From Streptomyces formicae (GTDB lineage Bacteria > Actinomycetota > Actinomycetes > Streptomycetales > Streptomycetaceae), in NCBI RefSeq assembly GCF_022647665.1, contig NZ_CP071872.1, positions 3,224,001 to 3,288,000 on the forward strand: DNA of 64,000 bases. The letters are read 5' to 3'. A model generated the notes under the pieces. The model ran no database searches. It saw only the letters and a list, made by a program, of their open reading frames with translations, and was not told the DNA's origin. Position numbers and translations under genes: made by a program. Positions 19,393 to 28,128 of the stretch are shown here, piece by piece; the stretch's first letter is position 1, and every line of letters begins with the position of its first letter.

Positions 19393-19986
19393 TCACCAGC
19401 CGCCGGCCGGGCCCGTGAGTTCCTTGATCGCCGGGCGCGCCGCGTCCAGCACCGTCATGAACCATGCGGAGAACGGGTCGCGCGCGTGCCGCTCGGCCAG
19501 CTCCCCCGCCGTCACGAACGCCGTGTCACCGATCTCCTCGGGGTCGGGCCGCAGCTGAGCCTGCACCATGCCGACGAAGAGGTGGTTGTACTCCTGCTCG
19601 ACCAGCCCGGACGCCGGGTCCGGGTGGTTGTACCGGACCGTGCCCGCCTCCGCCATCAGCGACGGAGACACGCCCAGCTCCTCGTATGTACGGCGCGCGG
19701 CGGCCGTGAACGGCGCCTCGCCCGGGTACGGGTGCCCGCAGCAGGTGTTCGACCAGACACCGGGGGAGTGGTACTTCCCGAGCGCGCGGCGCTGGATCAG
19801 CAGCCGCCCCTGCTCGTCGAAGAGGAACACGGAGAACGCCCGGTGCAGCTGTCCGGGTGACTGATGGGCGGAGAGCTTCTCCGCGGTGCCGATGGTCTGG
19901 CCGTTCTCGTCGACCAGCTCGAGCAAGATCGGCTGCTTGGTGCCGTTGGGCGAGCTGTTCGCCGCGGTGGCGGGTGTGGTCGGCAT
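19393..19986 (-). CDS. idi: Isopentenyl-diphosphate delta-isomerase, type I
   Basis: Interconverts IPP and DMAPP, the isoprenoid building blocks; 197 residues, Nudix fold. Catalytic Cys in SNTCCGHP (about residue 80), Nudix-like RRTYEELG, and the catalytic Glu in EQEYNHLFVG (about 130). ATG 19986 is preferred because GAAGG lies 7 bases upstream; the ATG at 19992 touches that site. It lies 11 kb from the hopanoid cluster that would consume its product. A strong hairpin sits about 30 bases upstream of the start. Confidence 0.95.
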   Translation of the reverse strand: MPTTPATAANSSPNGTKQPILLELVDENGQTIGTAEKLSAHQSPGQLHRAFSVFLFDEQGRLLIQRRALGKYHSPGVWSNTCCGHPYPGEAPFTAAARRTYEELGVSPSLMAEAGTVRYNHPDPASGLVEQEYNHLFVGMVQAQLRPDPEEIGDTAFVTAGELAERHARDPFSAWFMTVLDAARPAIKELTGPAGGW

Positions 19987-20016
19987 AGCCATCCTTCGCT
20001 TCGGTCCTCGGCCTGA

Positions 20017-20062
20017 GGGGGTGTCCGGTGGATCATGCTGGGCTGATCCACCGGACACCCCC
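20017..20062 (-). terminator. Long perfect hairpin upstream of idi
   Basis: Two exact 19-base arms (20017-20035, 20044-20062) around an 8-base loop. On the leftward strand it follows the methyltransferase gene and precedes idi by about 30 bases. It can terminate the methyltransferase transcript or act in the idi leader. Confidence 0.6.
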
Positions 20063-20124
20063 TGCGGGGGCCACCACAGTCTGCCGTACAAAAGCGGCTT
20101 GTCCGCACTTCACCGCCTTGGGCA

Positions 20125-20164
20125 TGTCCGCGCCTGCCGCACGGGTGCGCGGCAGGCGCGGACA
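20125..20164. repeat. Second perfect hairpin between methyltransferase and idi
   Basis: Arms 20125-20140 and 20149-20164 are exact 16-base reverse complements with an 8-base loop. Together with 20017-20062 it forms a tandem of hairpins in a 270-base interval with no supported gene. Confidence 0.5.
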
Positions 20165-20258
20165 CGGCCCTCAAGGGCTCGGACGCGGAAGGCCCCCGGC
20201 GAGGTGAGCGTGCCCTGCGGCACAGCCGTGGAACCGTCCCGGATCAGCGCCTCGTGGG

Positions 20259-21026
20259 TCAGCGGCCGCCCGCGGGCCGCAGCACATGGCCCGTGTAGCC
20301 GTACTCGCCGCCGTCGCCGCCGTGGTCGCGCCACATGGCGAGCTCGGCCCTGGTGCCGGCCAGCGCCTCCGCCATACCGGGTGCCGTGGGATCGGCGGCA
20401 TCGGCACGGGCGGCGAGCGGGCCGTAGTACTCCTCCCAGTCGCTCGCGGGCAGACGGTGCACGCCCAGCACGTCGTACCCGGCCGCCACGGCGGCCGCCG
20501 CGTTCGCGGCCGTCGTACGCAGCGGGTAGTGCTGCTCCCAGAAGGCGCGGGCCTCCTCGCTCGGCGAGCCGGAGGTCCACTCGCACTCGGTGACGACGAG
20601 CGCGCCGCCGGGCCCGAGCAGCCGGCGCCAGTCGCGCAGGGCGGTGTCGAAACCGATCGAGTACGCGGAGCTCTCCGCCCAGACCAGATCGAACGATCCG
20701 TCGGGATACGGCAGTGCGCCCATGTCGGCGTTGACCGTACGGATACGGCCGTCGAGCCCGCGGGCCTCGGCGGCCCTCCGCAGCTCGTCGAGGAACGGCT
20801 CGTGCAGATCGACGGCCGTGACCTCGGCGCCGGCCTCGGCGGCCAGCAGCAGTGCGGCGCGGCCCGGGCCGCAGCCAAGGTCGAGGACGCGCGGACGGGA
20901 CGGCAGCGGACCTGCGGCAGCCGCGAGGGACAGGAGACGGCGGGTGGTGGCGTCGGAGCCGGGCCCCTGGCGGGGCAGGCCGTGGTGAAGAGCGAAGAAG
21001 GCGTCGCGAACAGCGTTGTCGGACAA
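20259..21026 (-). CDS. Class I SAM-dependent methyltransferase
   Basis: 255-residue methyltransferase with motif I VLDLGCGPGRAALLLA (about 46-61), acidic ribose-binding VTAVDLHEPF, and motif II/III regions (LPYPDGSFDLVWAE, LLGPGGALVVTE). Substrate unknown. It starts at TTG 21026 with AAGGG upstream. A possible 28-codon leader frame lies just before it, and heptamer repeats further upstream. Confidence 0.87.
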   Translation of the reverse strand: MSDNAVRDAFFALHHGLPRQGPGSDATTRRLLSLAAAAGPLPSRPRVLDLGCGPGRAALLLAAEAGAEVTAVDLHEPFLDELRRAAEARGLDGRIRTVNADMGALPYPDGSFDLVWAESSAYSIGFDTALRDWRRLLGPGGALVVTECEWTSGSPSEEARAFWEQHYPLRTTAANAAAAVAAGYDVLGVHRLPASDWEEYYGPLAARADAADPTAPGMAEALAGTRAELAMWRDHGGDGGEYGYTGHVLRPAGGR

Positions 21027-21086
21027 CGTGGGAACCCTTGAATGAGCGGGCCCCGGCCGACGTAGGGGATGCCGTACGGAATCAGG

Positions 21087-21173
21087 TCAGCGTACGGAAC
21101 CGGATCGGACGGGAGCCCGGAAGTCGATGACGGACCGGGTGCTGCACACGGCAGCCTCCACTGCGACGGTCAT
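21087..21173 (-). CDS. Possible short leader ORF (28 aa) upstream of the methyltransferase
   Basis: ATG 21173 is preceded by GGGGAG and opens a 28-codon frame ending 60 bases before the methyltransferase start. The peptide has an Ala/Val-rich N-terminus and a basic end. It could be a regulatory leader peptide or chance; only conservation would tell. Confidence 0.25.
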   Translation of the reverse strand: MTVAVEAAVCSTRSVIDFRAPVRSGSVR

Positions 21174-21189
21174 CAACCTCAGCTCCCCT

Positions 21190-21256
21190 CGGATCCCTGA
21201 TCCCTGATCCCTGATCCCTGATCCCTGATCCGTGATCCCTGGTCCCGGATCCCTGC
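21190..21256. repeat. Heptamer tandem repeat (TGATCCC)
   Basis: About eight to nine head-to-tail copies of TGATCCC, the last few degenerate (CGTGATCC, TGGTCCC, GGATCCC). It sits between the CDF exporter and methyltransferase genes and leaves no room for a real gene. Confidence 0.85.
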
Positions 21257-21300
21257 TCCCCGCGAAGATCGCGGCTGCGCGCCAATGTAGCAGCGGGCCG

Positions 21301-22242
21301 TCAGTGGCAGAAGCCCGCCTCGTGCGCGGCATGACCGCTCGGCTCCAGCTGGAACGTGCAGTGCTCGACGTCGAAGTGCGAGCCCAGGCAGCCCTGGAGA
21401 TCGTGCAGCATCTTCTCGTGGCCGACCGCGTCCAGGACGTCCTGGGCGACCACGACATGGGCGGAGAGCACCGGCATCCCCGAGGTGATCGTCCAGGCGT
21501 GCAGATCGTGGACGTCCTCCACGCCGGGCAGGGCATGTATGTGCTCGCGCACCTCCGCCATGTCGACACCTTTCGGTGCCGCCTCCAGGAGCACGTTCAG
21601 CGTCTCCCGCAGCAGCTTGACCGTCCGGGGCACGATCATCAGGCCGATCAGCAGGGAGGCGATCGGGTCGGCGGCCTGCCAGCCGGTGGCCAGGATGATG
21701 CCGGCCGAGATCAGTACGGTGAGCGAGCCCAGGGTGTCGGCGAGGACCTCCAGATAGGCCCCGCGCACATTGAGGCTCTCCTTCTGGCCGCGCATCAGCA
21801 GGGTGAGCGACACCATGTTGGCGGCCAGGCCGACGACGGCGAACGCGATGGTCAGGCCGCCGTTGGTGTCGGCCGGTGTGATGAAGCGCTGGACCGCCTC
21901 GTAGAGCAGATAGCCGCCGACGCCGAGCAGCAGCAGACAGTTGGCCAGCGCGGCGAGGATCTCGGCACGGGCGAAACCGAAGGTGCGGCTGGTGGAGGCC
22001 GGGCGGTTGGCGAAGTGGATCGCGAGCAGCGCCATCGCGAGACCGAGACCGTCCGTGGCCATGTGCGCGGCGTCGGCGACGAGGGCCAGCGAGTCCGCCA
22101 GGATCCCGCCGACGATCTCCAGGGTCATCACGCCGAGGGTGATCGCCAGGGCGATCCGCAGACGTCCTCGGTAGGCGGCGGCCGCGGTGCCGGTCGGCGG
22201 GGGACCGCCGTGCGCGTGTCCGTGGTCGTGCCCAGCCCCCAT
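21301..22242 (-). CDS. Cation diffusion facilitator (CzcD-like) metal exporter
   Basis: Proton-coupled exporter for Zn2+, Co2+ or similar; 313 residues. His-rich N-terminus (MGAGHDHGHAHGG), six membrane helices, and a C-terminal cytoplasmic ferredoxin-like domain (HIHALPGVEDVHDLHAWTI). The helix-2 site is His60-xxx-Asp64; in helix 5 the usual HxxxD is Glu165-xxx-Asp169, which may change metal preference. GGAGG precedes ATG 22242. No metalloregulator gene is adjacent. Confidence 0.9.
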   Translation of the reverse strand: MGAGHDHGHAHGGPPPTGTAAAAYRGRLRIALAITLGVMTLEIVGGILADSLALVADAAHMATDGLGLAMALLAIHFANRPASTSRTFGFARAEILAALANCLLLLGVGGYLLYEAVQRFITPADTNGGLTIAFAVVGLAANMVSLTLLMRGQKESLNVRGAYLEVLADTLGSLTVLISAGIILATGWQAADPIASLLIGLMIVPRTVKLLRETLNVLLEAAPKGVDMAEVREHIHALPGVEDVHDLHAWTITSGMPVLSAHVVVAQDVLDAVGHEKMLHDLQGCLGSHFDVEHCTFQLEPSGHAAHEAGFCH

Positions 22243-22420
22243 GCGAGCCGCCTCCCGGATTGTGGTCCGATCTCTGTCCGAGTGGCCAGTGAACTACGGG
22301 TGGGGGGTATCGGGCAACACGACGCTGAACACCGTTGTCATGTGCTCTGACCTGCGGCGATGGCCCCAGGTCAGAGCGTTGCGCGAAACGATGAGCGGGC
22401 TGTGCACCAGCGGCTGCGGA

Positions 22421-23446
22421 TCAGCGGGTGCGGATCTCCGGGTGGTGCAGCAGCCACCCCTCCCAGGCCGACTCGACCATCTCGCGCACCCCGCGCGTGG
22501 CCGTCCAGCCGAGCTCCTTGCCGATCCGCTCCACCGAGGCCACGGCCCGGGCCGCGTCACCGGCCCGGCGCGGCTCGACCACGGCGGGGACACCGGAGCC
22601 GGTCACCTCGGCGACGATGCGGGCGAGCTCGCGGACGGAGACGCCCTCGCCGCGGCCGATGTTCACGGTGAGGTCCTCGCTGCCGGGCCCGGTGCCGGAG
22701 CTGGCGCCCTCGTACTCGCCGTCCGCATCGCTCTCGGCGAGCCGTCGGGCCACCGTGAGGTGGGCGTCGGCGAGGTCGGCGACATGGATGTAGTCGCGGA
22801 TGCAGGTGCCGTCGGGGGTGGGGTAGTCGTCCCCGAAGATCCGCGGCGCCTCGCCGCGGGTGATCCGGTCGAAGAACATCGGGATGATGTTGAACACCCC
22901 GGTGTCGGCGAGATCGGGGCGCGCGGCCCCCGCCACGTTGAAGTACCGCAGACAGGCGGTGGCGATGCCGTGCGCCCGCCCCGTGGCCCGCACCAGCCAC
23001 TCGCCGGCCAGCTTGGTCTCGCCGTACGGGTTGATCGGGACCGCCGGGGTGTCCTCCGTGATGAGCTCCACATCCGGGACCCCGTAGACCGCCGCGGAGG
23101 AGGAGAAGAGGAAGCGCCGTACGCCCGCGGCGGCCACGGCCTCCAGCAGGACCGTGAGGCCGCACACGTTCTCGCGGTAGTAGCGCAGCGGCTGCTCCAC
23201 GGACTCGCCGACCTGCTTCTTCGCCGCGAGGTGCACCACACCCGTGACCGCGTGCTCCGCGAGCGTACGGTCCAGCAGTTCCCGGTCGAGCAGCGAACCG
23301 CGCACCAGCGGCACACCGTCCGGCAGCCGCTCGGGAACCCCGGTCGACACGTCGTCGAGCACCACGACCGGCTCACCGGCTCCGGCCATGGCATGCGCCA
23401 CATGCGCCCCGATGTACCCCGCACCACCTGTGATCAGCCACGTCAT
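22421..23446 (-). CDS. galE: UDP-glucose 4-epimerase
   Basis: Short-chain dehydrogenase-type epimerase making UDP-galactose; 341 residues. NAD-binding GGAGYIG at 8-14, catalytic Ser in SSSAAVYG, and the YxxxK pair in NPYGETK (about 141-145), then the GalE-typical RYFNVAGA. ATG 23446 has GGGG-type site. It is the last leftward gene before the rightward surface-polymer set and could supply activated galactose to that set or to other pathways. Confidence 0.92.
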   Translation of the reverse strand: MTWLITGGAGYIGAHVAHAMAGAGEPVVVLDDVSTGVPERLPDGVPLVRGSLLDRELLDRTLAEHAVTGVVHLAAKKQVGESVEQPLRYYRENVCGLTVLLEAVAAAGVRRFLFSSSAAVYGVPDVELITEDTPAVPINPYGETKLAGEWLVRATGRAHGIATACLRYFNVAGAARPDLADTGVFNIIPMFFDRITRGEAPRIFGDDYPTPDGTCIRDYIHVADLADAHLTVARRLAESDADGEYEGASSGTGPGSEDLTVNIGRGEGVSVRELARIVAEVTGSGVPAVVEPRRAGDAARAVASVERIGKELGWTATRGVREMVESAWEGWLLHHPEIRTR

Positions 23447-23784
23447 GGCCCCCACCCTAGGGCCTGTCCTTCGCGTCTTGCCGGGCTCGCGGGCCCTGGC
23501 ACGCCCATCTGCCGCTCCCCCTGGGCCTTGCTGCCCGCCCCCTGGGCGGTTCCGGGCATCGGTTTGTGGGGCGTGCCGTGGATCCACGATGATGATCCAG
23601 GAGCGGCGGGCCGCGGCCGGGACGCCGCAGGAAGCCGGACGGGGGAGCCCGGGTGTCCTCTCCGGGAAACCTCGGTGAACTCGGCCTTCCGTTCATCCGA
23701 TAGCCTCTGCCGACGTGCCGCCGCCCGGGTCACGGGCCGAGCCGCCGTGCACACCCATCTGCCAGCGCCAAGGAGTGAGTCCGT
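23447..23784. other. Intergenic divergent promoter region (galE / polymer operon)
   Basis: 338 bases without a supported gene. It must hold promoters for galE (leftward) and the rightward operon. I see no strong inverted repeat or riboswitch-like fold. Confidence 0.5.
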
Positions 23785-25584
23785 CTGTCGACCGCCATCC
23801 TCACCGGTCCGCCGGTACCCGGATCGCCGCTCGAAGGCGATCTGCGGTCGCTGGGCTTCGACGTACGCGTCGCCTCCGGCGCCGACGAGACCGCCGGGCT
23901 GCTCGCCGCGGTCCCGGCCGCGGAGCGCGTCGCCCTCGTCGACCCGCGTTTCGTCGGCCACGTCCACGCGCTCCGGCTCGCCCTGACGGACCCCCGCTTT
24001 CCCGCCTCCGCCGTCCCCGGCGCCGTCTCGGCGCAGGCCGGGGCGCGACCCGCGCTGCTCGCGGCCCTGAAGGCCGCACACACCGCCGACACCTCCCGTG
24101 TCGCCGACGCACTCGACGCCGAGGGGACCACCCCGCACCGGCCCGAGCTCGGCTCGCTCGTGGCGACCGTCCCCGACGACCCCCAGGCGCGCAACGAGGC
24201 CCGGCAGGCCGTCGCCGCCGTCGACGACGAGGACGTACGGCTGCGCTCCGCCGTGAAGGCCCGCGACGGGTTCTTCACCACCTTCTTCATCAGCCCGTAC
24301 TCGCGCTACATCGCCCGCTGGTGCGCGCGGCGCGGGCTGACCCCGAACCAGGTCACCACCGCGTCGCTGATCACCGCGCTGATCGCCGCCGGCTGCGCCG
24401 CCACCGGCACCCGCGCCGGCTTCGTCGCCGCAGGCGTGCTGCTGCTGTTCTCGTTCGTGCTCGACTGCACCGACGGGCAGCTCGCCCGCTACTCGCTCCA
24501 GTACTCGACGATGGGCGCCTGGCTGGACGCCACCTTCGACCGGGCCAAGGAGTACGCGTACTACGCGGGCCTGGCCCTCGGAGCGGCCCGCGGCGGGGAC
24601 GACGTATGGGCGCTCGCGCTCGGCGCGATGATCCTCCAGACCTGCCGCCACGTCGTGGACTTCTCCTTCAACGAGGCGAACCACGACGCCACCGCGGCCG
24701 GTAGGTCCGTGACGGGCAGCCCCACCGCCGCCCTCTCCGAGAAGCTCGACAGCGTCGGCTGGACGGTCTGGGTCCGCCGCATGATCGTGCTGCCGATCGG
24801 CGAGCGCTGGGCCATGATCGCCGTGCTGACGGCCGTCGCCACGCCCCGCATCGTCTTCTACGCGCTGCTCGTCGGCTGCGCCTTCGCCGCGACGTACACC
24901 ACGGCGGGCCGTGTGCTGCGGTCGCTCACGCGCAAGGCGCGGAGGACGGACCGCGCGGCGCGGGCCCTCGCCGAGCTCGCGGACTCGGGCCAGTTCGCCG
25001 AGAGCTTCGCCGCGGCCTTCGCGGACACCGCCCGCAGGCTGCCCGCCTTCGCGCCGCTCGCCGTCGCCGTGGCCGGCGGCGCCGCCGTCACCTGCGCGGC
25101 CGCCTTCGCGCCGGTCGGCAGCTGGTGGCCGGTCGTCGCCGCCGCGCTGTACGTCGCCACCTCCGGCTTCGCCGTCGCCCGCCCCCTCAAGGGCGCGCTC
25201 GACTGGCTGGTCCCGCCGGTCTTCCGCGCCGTGGAGTACGGCGTGGTCCTGCTCCTGGCCGCCCGTTCGGAGGTGAACGGCGCCCTTCCGGCGGCTTTCG
25301 GCCTGGTGGCCGCGGTCGCCTACCATCACTACGACACGGTGTACCGCATCCGCGGTGGCACCGGCGCGCCGCCTGCCTGGCTGGTGCGGACGATCGGCGG
25401 GCATGAAGGCCGCACGCTGACGGTGGCGGTGCTGGCCGCGCTCCTGGCGTCGGGCGGCACCGGCTTCCCCGTCGCGCTCACCGTCCTCGCGGTGGCCGTG
25501 GCGCTGGTGGTGCTCGTGGAGTCCATCCGTTTCTGGGTCTCCGCCGGAGCGCCCGCCGTACATGACGAAGGAGAACCCGCATGA
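23785..25584 (+). CDS. CDP-alcohol phosphatidyltransferase with N-terminal extension (DUF5941-type)
   Basis: Membrane enzyme that would transfer a phospho-alcohol from a CDP-activated donor; 599 residues. Residues 1-165 form a soluble alpha/beta domain of unknown role; then the complete CDP-alcohol motif DCTDGQLAR...GAWLDATFD with all four Asp (about 230-255) and several membrane helices to the C-terminus. The start is a CTG at 23785: an in-frame TGA lies at 23776, AAGGAG is 9 bases upstream of CTG, and no ATG/GTG/TTG occurs in frame for 125 codons. Its stop overlaps the next ATG. Confidence 0.85.
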   Translation: MSTAILTGPPVPGSPLEGDLRSLGFDVRVASGADETAGLLAAVPAAERVALVDPRFVGHVHALRLALTDPRFPASAVPGAVSAQAGARPALLAALKAAHTADTSRVADALDAEGTTPHRPELGSLVATVPDDPQARNEARQAVAAVDDEDVRLRSAVKARDGFFTTFFISPYSRYIARWCARRGLTPNQVTTASLITALIAAGCAATGTRAGFVAAGVLLLFSFVLDCTDGQLARYSLQYSTMGAWLDATFDRAKEYAYYAGLALGAARGGDDVWALALGAMILQTCRHVVDFSFNEANHDATAAGRSVTGSPTAALSEKLDSVGWTVWVRRMIVLPIGERWAMIAVLTAVATPRIVFYALLVGCAFAATYTTAGRVLRSLTRKARRTDRAARALAELADSGQFAESFAAAFADTARRLPAFAPLAVAVAGGAAVTCAAAFAPVGSWWPVVAAALYVATSGFAVARPLKGALDWLVPPVFRAVEYGVVLLLAARSEVNGALPAAFGLVAAVAYHHYDTVYRIRGGTGAPPAWLVRTIGGHEGRTLTVAVLAALLASGGTGFPVALTVLAVAVALVVLVESIRFWVSAGAPAVHDEGEPA

Positions 25585-26318
25585 TCGGCCTCGTACTGGC
25601 AGCCGGTGCCGGACGGCGTCTGCGTCCGTACACCGACACGCTTCCGAAGGCCCTCGTGCCCGTGGACGGCGACAAGACCGTCCTCGATCTCACCCTCGCC
25701 AACTTCGCCGAGGTCGGCCTCACCGAGGCCGCCGTGGTCGTCGGCTACCGCAAGGAAGCCGTGTACGCGCGCAAGGCAGAGCTGGAGGCCACGTACGGCC
25801 TGACGCTGACGCTGATCGACAACGACAAGGCCGAGGAGTGGAACAACGCCTACTCCCTGTGGTGCGCGCGTGACGTCCTCAAGCAGGGTGTGATCCTCGC
25901 CAACGGCGACACCGTCCACCCCGTCTCCGTCGAGCGGACGCTGCTCGCCGCCCGCGGCGAGGGGCAGAGGATCATCCTCGCCCTCGACGCGGTGAAGCAG
26001 CTCGCCGACGAGGAGATGAAGGTCATCACCTCCGACGGCCAGGGCGTCCGCACGATCACCAAGCTGATGGACCCGGCCACCGCCACCGGCGAGTACATCG
26101 GCGTCACCCTCATCGAGCCCGAGGCGGCCGACGAGCTCGCCGACGCCCTCAAGGCCACCTTCGAGCGCGATCCCGACCTCTACTACGAGGACGGCTACCA
26201 GGAGCTGGTGAACCGCGGCTTCCGGATCGACGTCGCGCCGATCGGCGACGTCAAGTGGGTCGAGATCGACAACCATGACGATCTCGCCAAGGGCCGGGAG
26301 ATCGCGTGCCTGTACTGA
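25581..26318 (+). CDS. LicC/PntC-like NTP transferase (cytidylyltransferase type)
   Basis: 245-residue nucleotidyltransferase with the GT-A-like start LVLAAGAGRRLRPYT and PKALVPV. The segment NNAYSLWCARDVL resembles the NNxYSL signature of LicC/PntC enzymes that make CDP-choline or CDP-phosphonates, so a CDP-alcohol product is likely; ILANGDTV holds the metal-binding Asp. ATGA overlap with the upstream phosphatidyltransferase gene and 13-base overlap with the dehydrogenase gene downstream argue that it makes the CDP-activated donor used by its neighbours. Confidence 0.85.
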   Translation: MIGLVLAAGAGRRLRPYTDTLPKALVPVDGDKTVLDLTLANFAEVGLTEAAVVVGYRKEAVYARKAELEATYGLTLTLIDNDKAEEWNNAYSLWCARDVLKQGVILANGDTVHPVSVERTLLAARGEGQRIILALDAVKQLADEEMKVITSDGQGVRTITKLMDPATATGEYIGVTLIEPEAADELADALKATFERDPDLYYEDGYQELVNRGFRIDVAPIGDVKWVEIDNHDDLAKGREIACLY

Positions 26319-27367
26319 CCCGGCTCATCCCCTCACCGGTCGTCGTCGACATCCGTCCGGGTGCCCTCGACGACCTGCCCGGCCTCCTCGCCGACCAGCG
26401 GATCTCCGCATCGGGCCGGCTGGCGTTCGCGATAAGCAACGGCTCCGGCCAGGCCCTGCGCGAGAAGCTCGCGCCGCTGCTGCCCGACGCGGACTGGTAC
26501 GAGGTCGCGGGCGGCACGATCGACGCCGCGGTCACGCTCGCCGACAACATCAAGGGCAGGCGCTACGACGCGGTCGTCGGCCTCGGCGGTGGCAAGATCA
26601 TCGACGTGACGAAGTACGCCGCGGCCCGGGTCGGGCTGCCGCTGGTGGCGGTCGCCACCAACCTCGCGCACGACGGACTCTGCTCCCCGGTCGCGACGCT
26701 CGACAACGACAACGGCCGGGGCTCCTACGGCGTCCCCACGCCGATCGCCGTCGTCATCGACCTGGACGTCATCCGCGAGGCCCCGGTCCGCTTCGTCCGG
26801 GCCGGCATCGGCGACACCATCTCCAATCTGTCGGCCATCGCCGACTGGGAGCTCTCGCACCGGATCACCGGCGAGCCGGTGGACGGACTGGCCGCCGCCA
26901 TGGCCCGCACCGCGGGCGAGTCCGTCCTGCGCCACCCCGGTGGCGTCGGGGACGACGGCTTCCTGACGGTGCTGGCCGAAGGGCTGGTGCTGACCGGCAT
27001 CGCCATGTCGATCAGCGGCGACACCCGGCCCTCGTCCGGCGCCTGCCACGAGATCAGCCACGCCTTCGACCTGCTCCACCCCAAGCGCTGCGCGCTCCAC
27101 GGCGAGCAGGTCGGCATGGGCGCCGCCTTCGCGATGCACCTGCGCGGCGCCCGCGAGGAGTCCGGGCTCTTCGCCGACGTACTGCGCAACCACGGTCTGC
27201 CGGTCCTCCCCGAGGAGATCGGCTTCTCCGTCGACGAGTTCGTCGAGGCCGTGGAGTACGCGCCGCAGACCCGCCCCGGACGTTTCACCATCCTCGAGCA
27301 CCTCGACCTGTCCACCGACCAGATCAGGGACGCGTACGCCGACTATGCCAAGACCATCCGTAGCTGA
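26306..27367 (+). CDS. sn-Glycerol-1-phosphate dehydrogenase-like iron-containing alcohol dehydrogenase
   Basis: 353 residues, dehydroquinate-synthase/Fe-ADH superfamily. NAD(P) loop VGLGGGKIID (about 91-100), metal ligands Asp in RAGIGDTISN, His in SGACHEISHAFD and His in CALHGEQVG. The SGDTRPSSGACH stretch is close to the signature of archaeal-type sn-glycerol-1-phosphate dehydrogenases (EgsA/AraM). It may reduce dihydroxyacetone phosphate to glycerol-1-phosphate for the adjacent cytidylyltransferase. GTG start inside the preceding gene; overlaps the next gene by 23 bases. Confidence 0.82.
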   Translation: MPVLTRLIPSPVVVDIRPGALDDLPGLLADQRISASGRLAFAISNGSGQALREKLAPLLPDADWYEVAGGTIDAAVTLADNIKGRRYDAVVGLGGGKIIDVTKYAAARVGLPLVAVATNLAHDGLCSPVATLDNDNGRGSYGVPTPIAVVIDLDVIREAPVRFVRAGIGDTISNLSAIADWELSHRITGEPVDGLAAAMARTAGESVLRHPGGVGDDGFLTVLAEGLVLTGIAMSISGDTRPSSGACHEISHAFDLLHPKRCALHGEQVGMGAAFAMHLRGAREESGLFADVLRNHGLPVLPEEIGFSVDEFVEAVEYAPQTRPGRFTILEHLDLSTDQIRDAYADYAKTIRS

Positions 27368-28124
27368 ACTCCGTCCGGTCGTTCACCCGGAAGGAGTGAA
27401 GGACCGGCGGAGTGGTGAGCACTGGGCCGGGCGCCTGTACATGCGCGAGATCTCGCTGCGCGTCGACCCGTACCTGGTGAACACCAGGATCACGCCGAAC
27501 CAGCTCACCTACCTGATGGTGGTCGTGGGCGTCATCGGCGGCGCAGCCCTGCTCGTGCCGGGTCTGACCGGCGCGATACTCGCAGCCGTGCTGTTCCAGA
27601 TCTATCTGTTGCTCGACTGCGTCGACGGCGAGGTCGCCCGCTGGCGCAAGCAGACCTCCATCACCGGCGTCTACCTGGACCGGATCGGCCACTACCTGTG
27701 CGAGGCCGCGCTGCTCGTCGGCTTCGGACTGCGCGGTGCCGATCTGTTCGGCGCGGGCCGTCCCGAGTGGCTGTGGGCGTTCCTCGGCACGCTCGCCGCG
27801 CTCGGCGCCATTCTGATCAAGGCCGAGACCGACCTGGTCGACGTCGCCCGCACCCGCAGCGGACTGCCCGCCGTGAAGGACGAGGCGTCCGTGCCCCGCT
27901 CCTCGGGACTGGCGCTGGCCCGCCGGGCGGCGGCCGCGCTCAAGTTCCACCGGCTCGTCGGTGGGATCGAGGCCAGCCTGTTCATCCTGGCCATGGCCGT
28001 ACTCGACATGATCCAGGGCGATCTGTTCTTCACCCGTCTCGGCATCGCCGTCCTCGCCGGCATCGCGATCGTCCAGACGCTGCTGCACCTGGTCTCGATC
28101 CTGGCGTCCAGCAGGCTGAGGTGA
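27345..28124 (+). CDS. CDP-alcohol phosphatidyltransferase family protein (fourth Asp replaced by His)
   Basis: 259-residue membrane enzyme with the CDP-alcohol signature DCVDGEVAR...GVYLDRIGH. The first three Asp are present but the fourth, usually the catalytic base, is His. About six membrane helices. It is the second such enzyme in this operon, beginning 23 bases inside the dehydrogenase gene. Either it uses His as base, or it is specialised or inactive. Likely builds a phosphodiester on a lipid or sugar acceptor. Confidence 0.83.
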   Translation: MPRPSVAELRPVVHPEGVKDRRSGEHWAGRLYMREISLRVDPYLVNTRITPNQLTYLMVVVGVIGGAALLVPGLTGAILAAVLFQIYLLLDCVDGEVARWRKQTSITGVYLDRIGHYLCEAALLVGFGLRGADLFGAGRPEWLWAFLGTLAALGAILIKAETDLVDVARTRSGLPAVKDEASVPRSSGLALARRAAAALKFHRLVGGIEASLFILAMAVLDMIQGDLFFTRLGIAVLAGIAIVQTLLHLVSILASSRLR

Positions 28125-28128
28125 GCGC

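Noticed and set aside
20110..20258. Extra leftward coding sequence between methyltransferase and idi
   Set aside because: Only a low-complexity frame through two hairpins; no ribosome site or family.
22294..22420. Short peptide upstream of the metal exporter
   Set aside because: 15 codons without a ribosome binding site.
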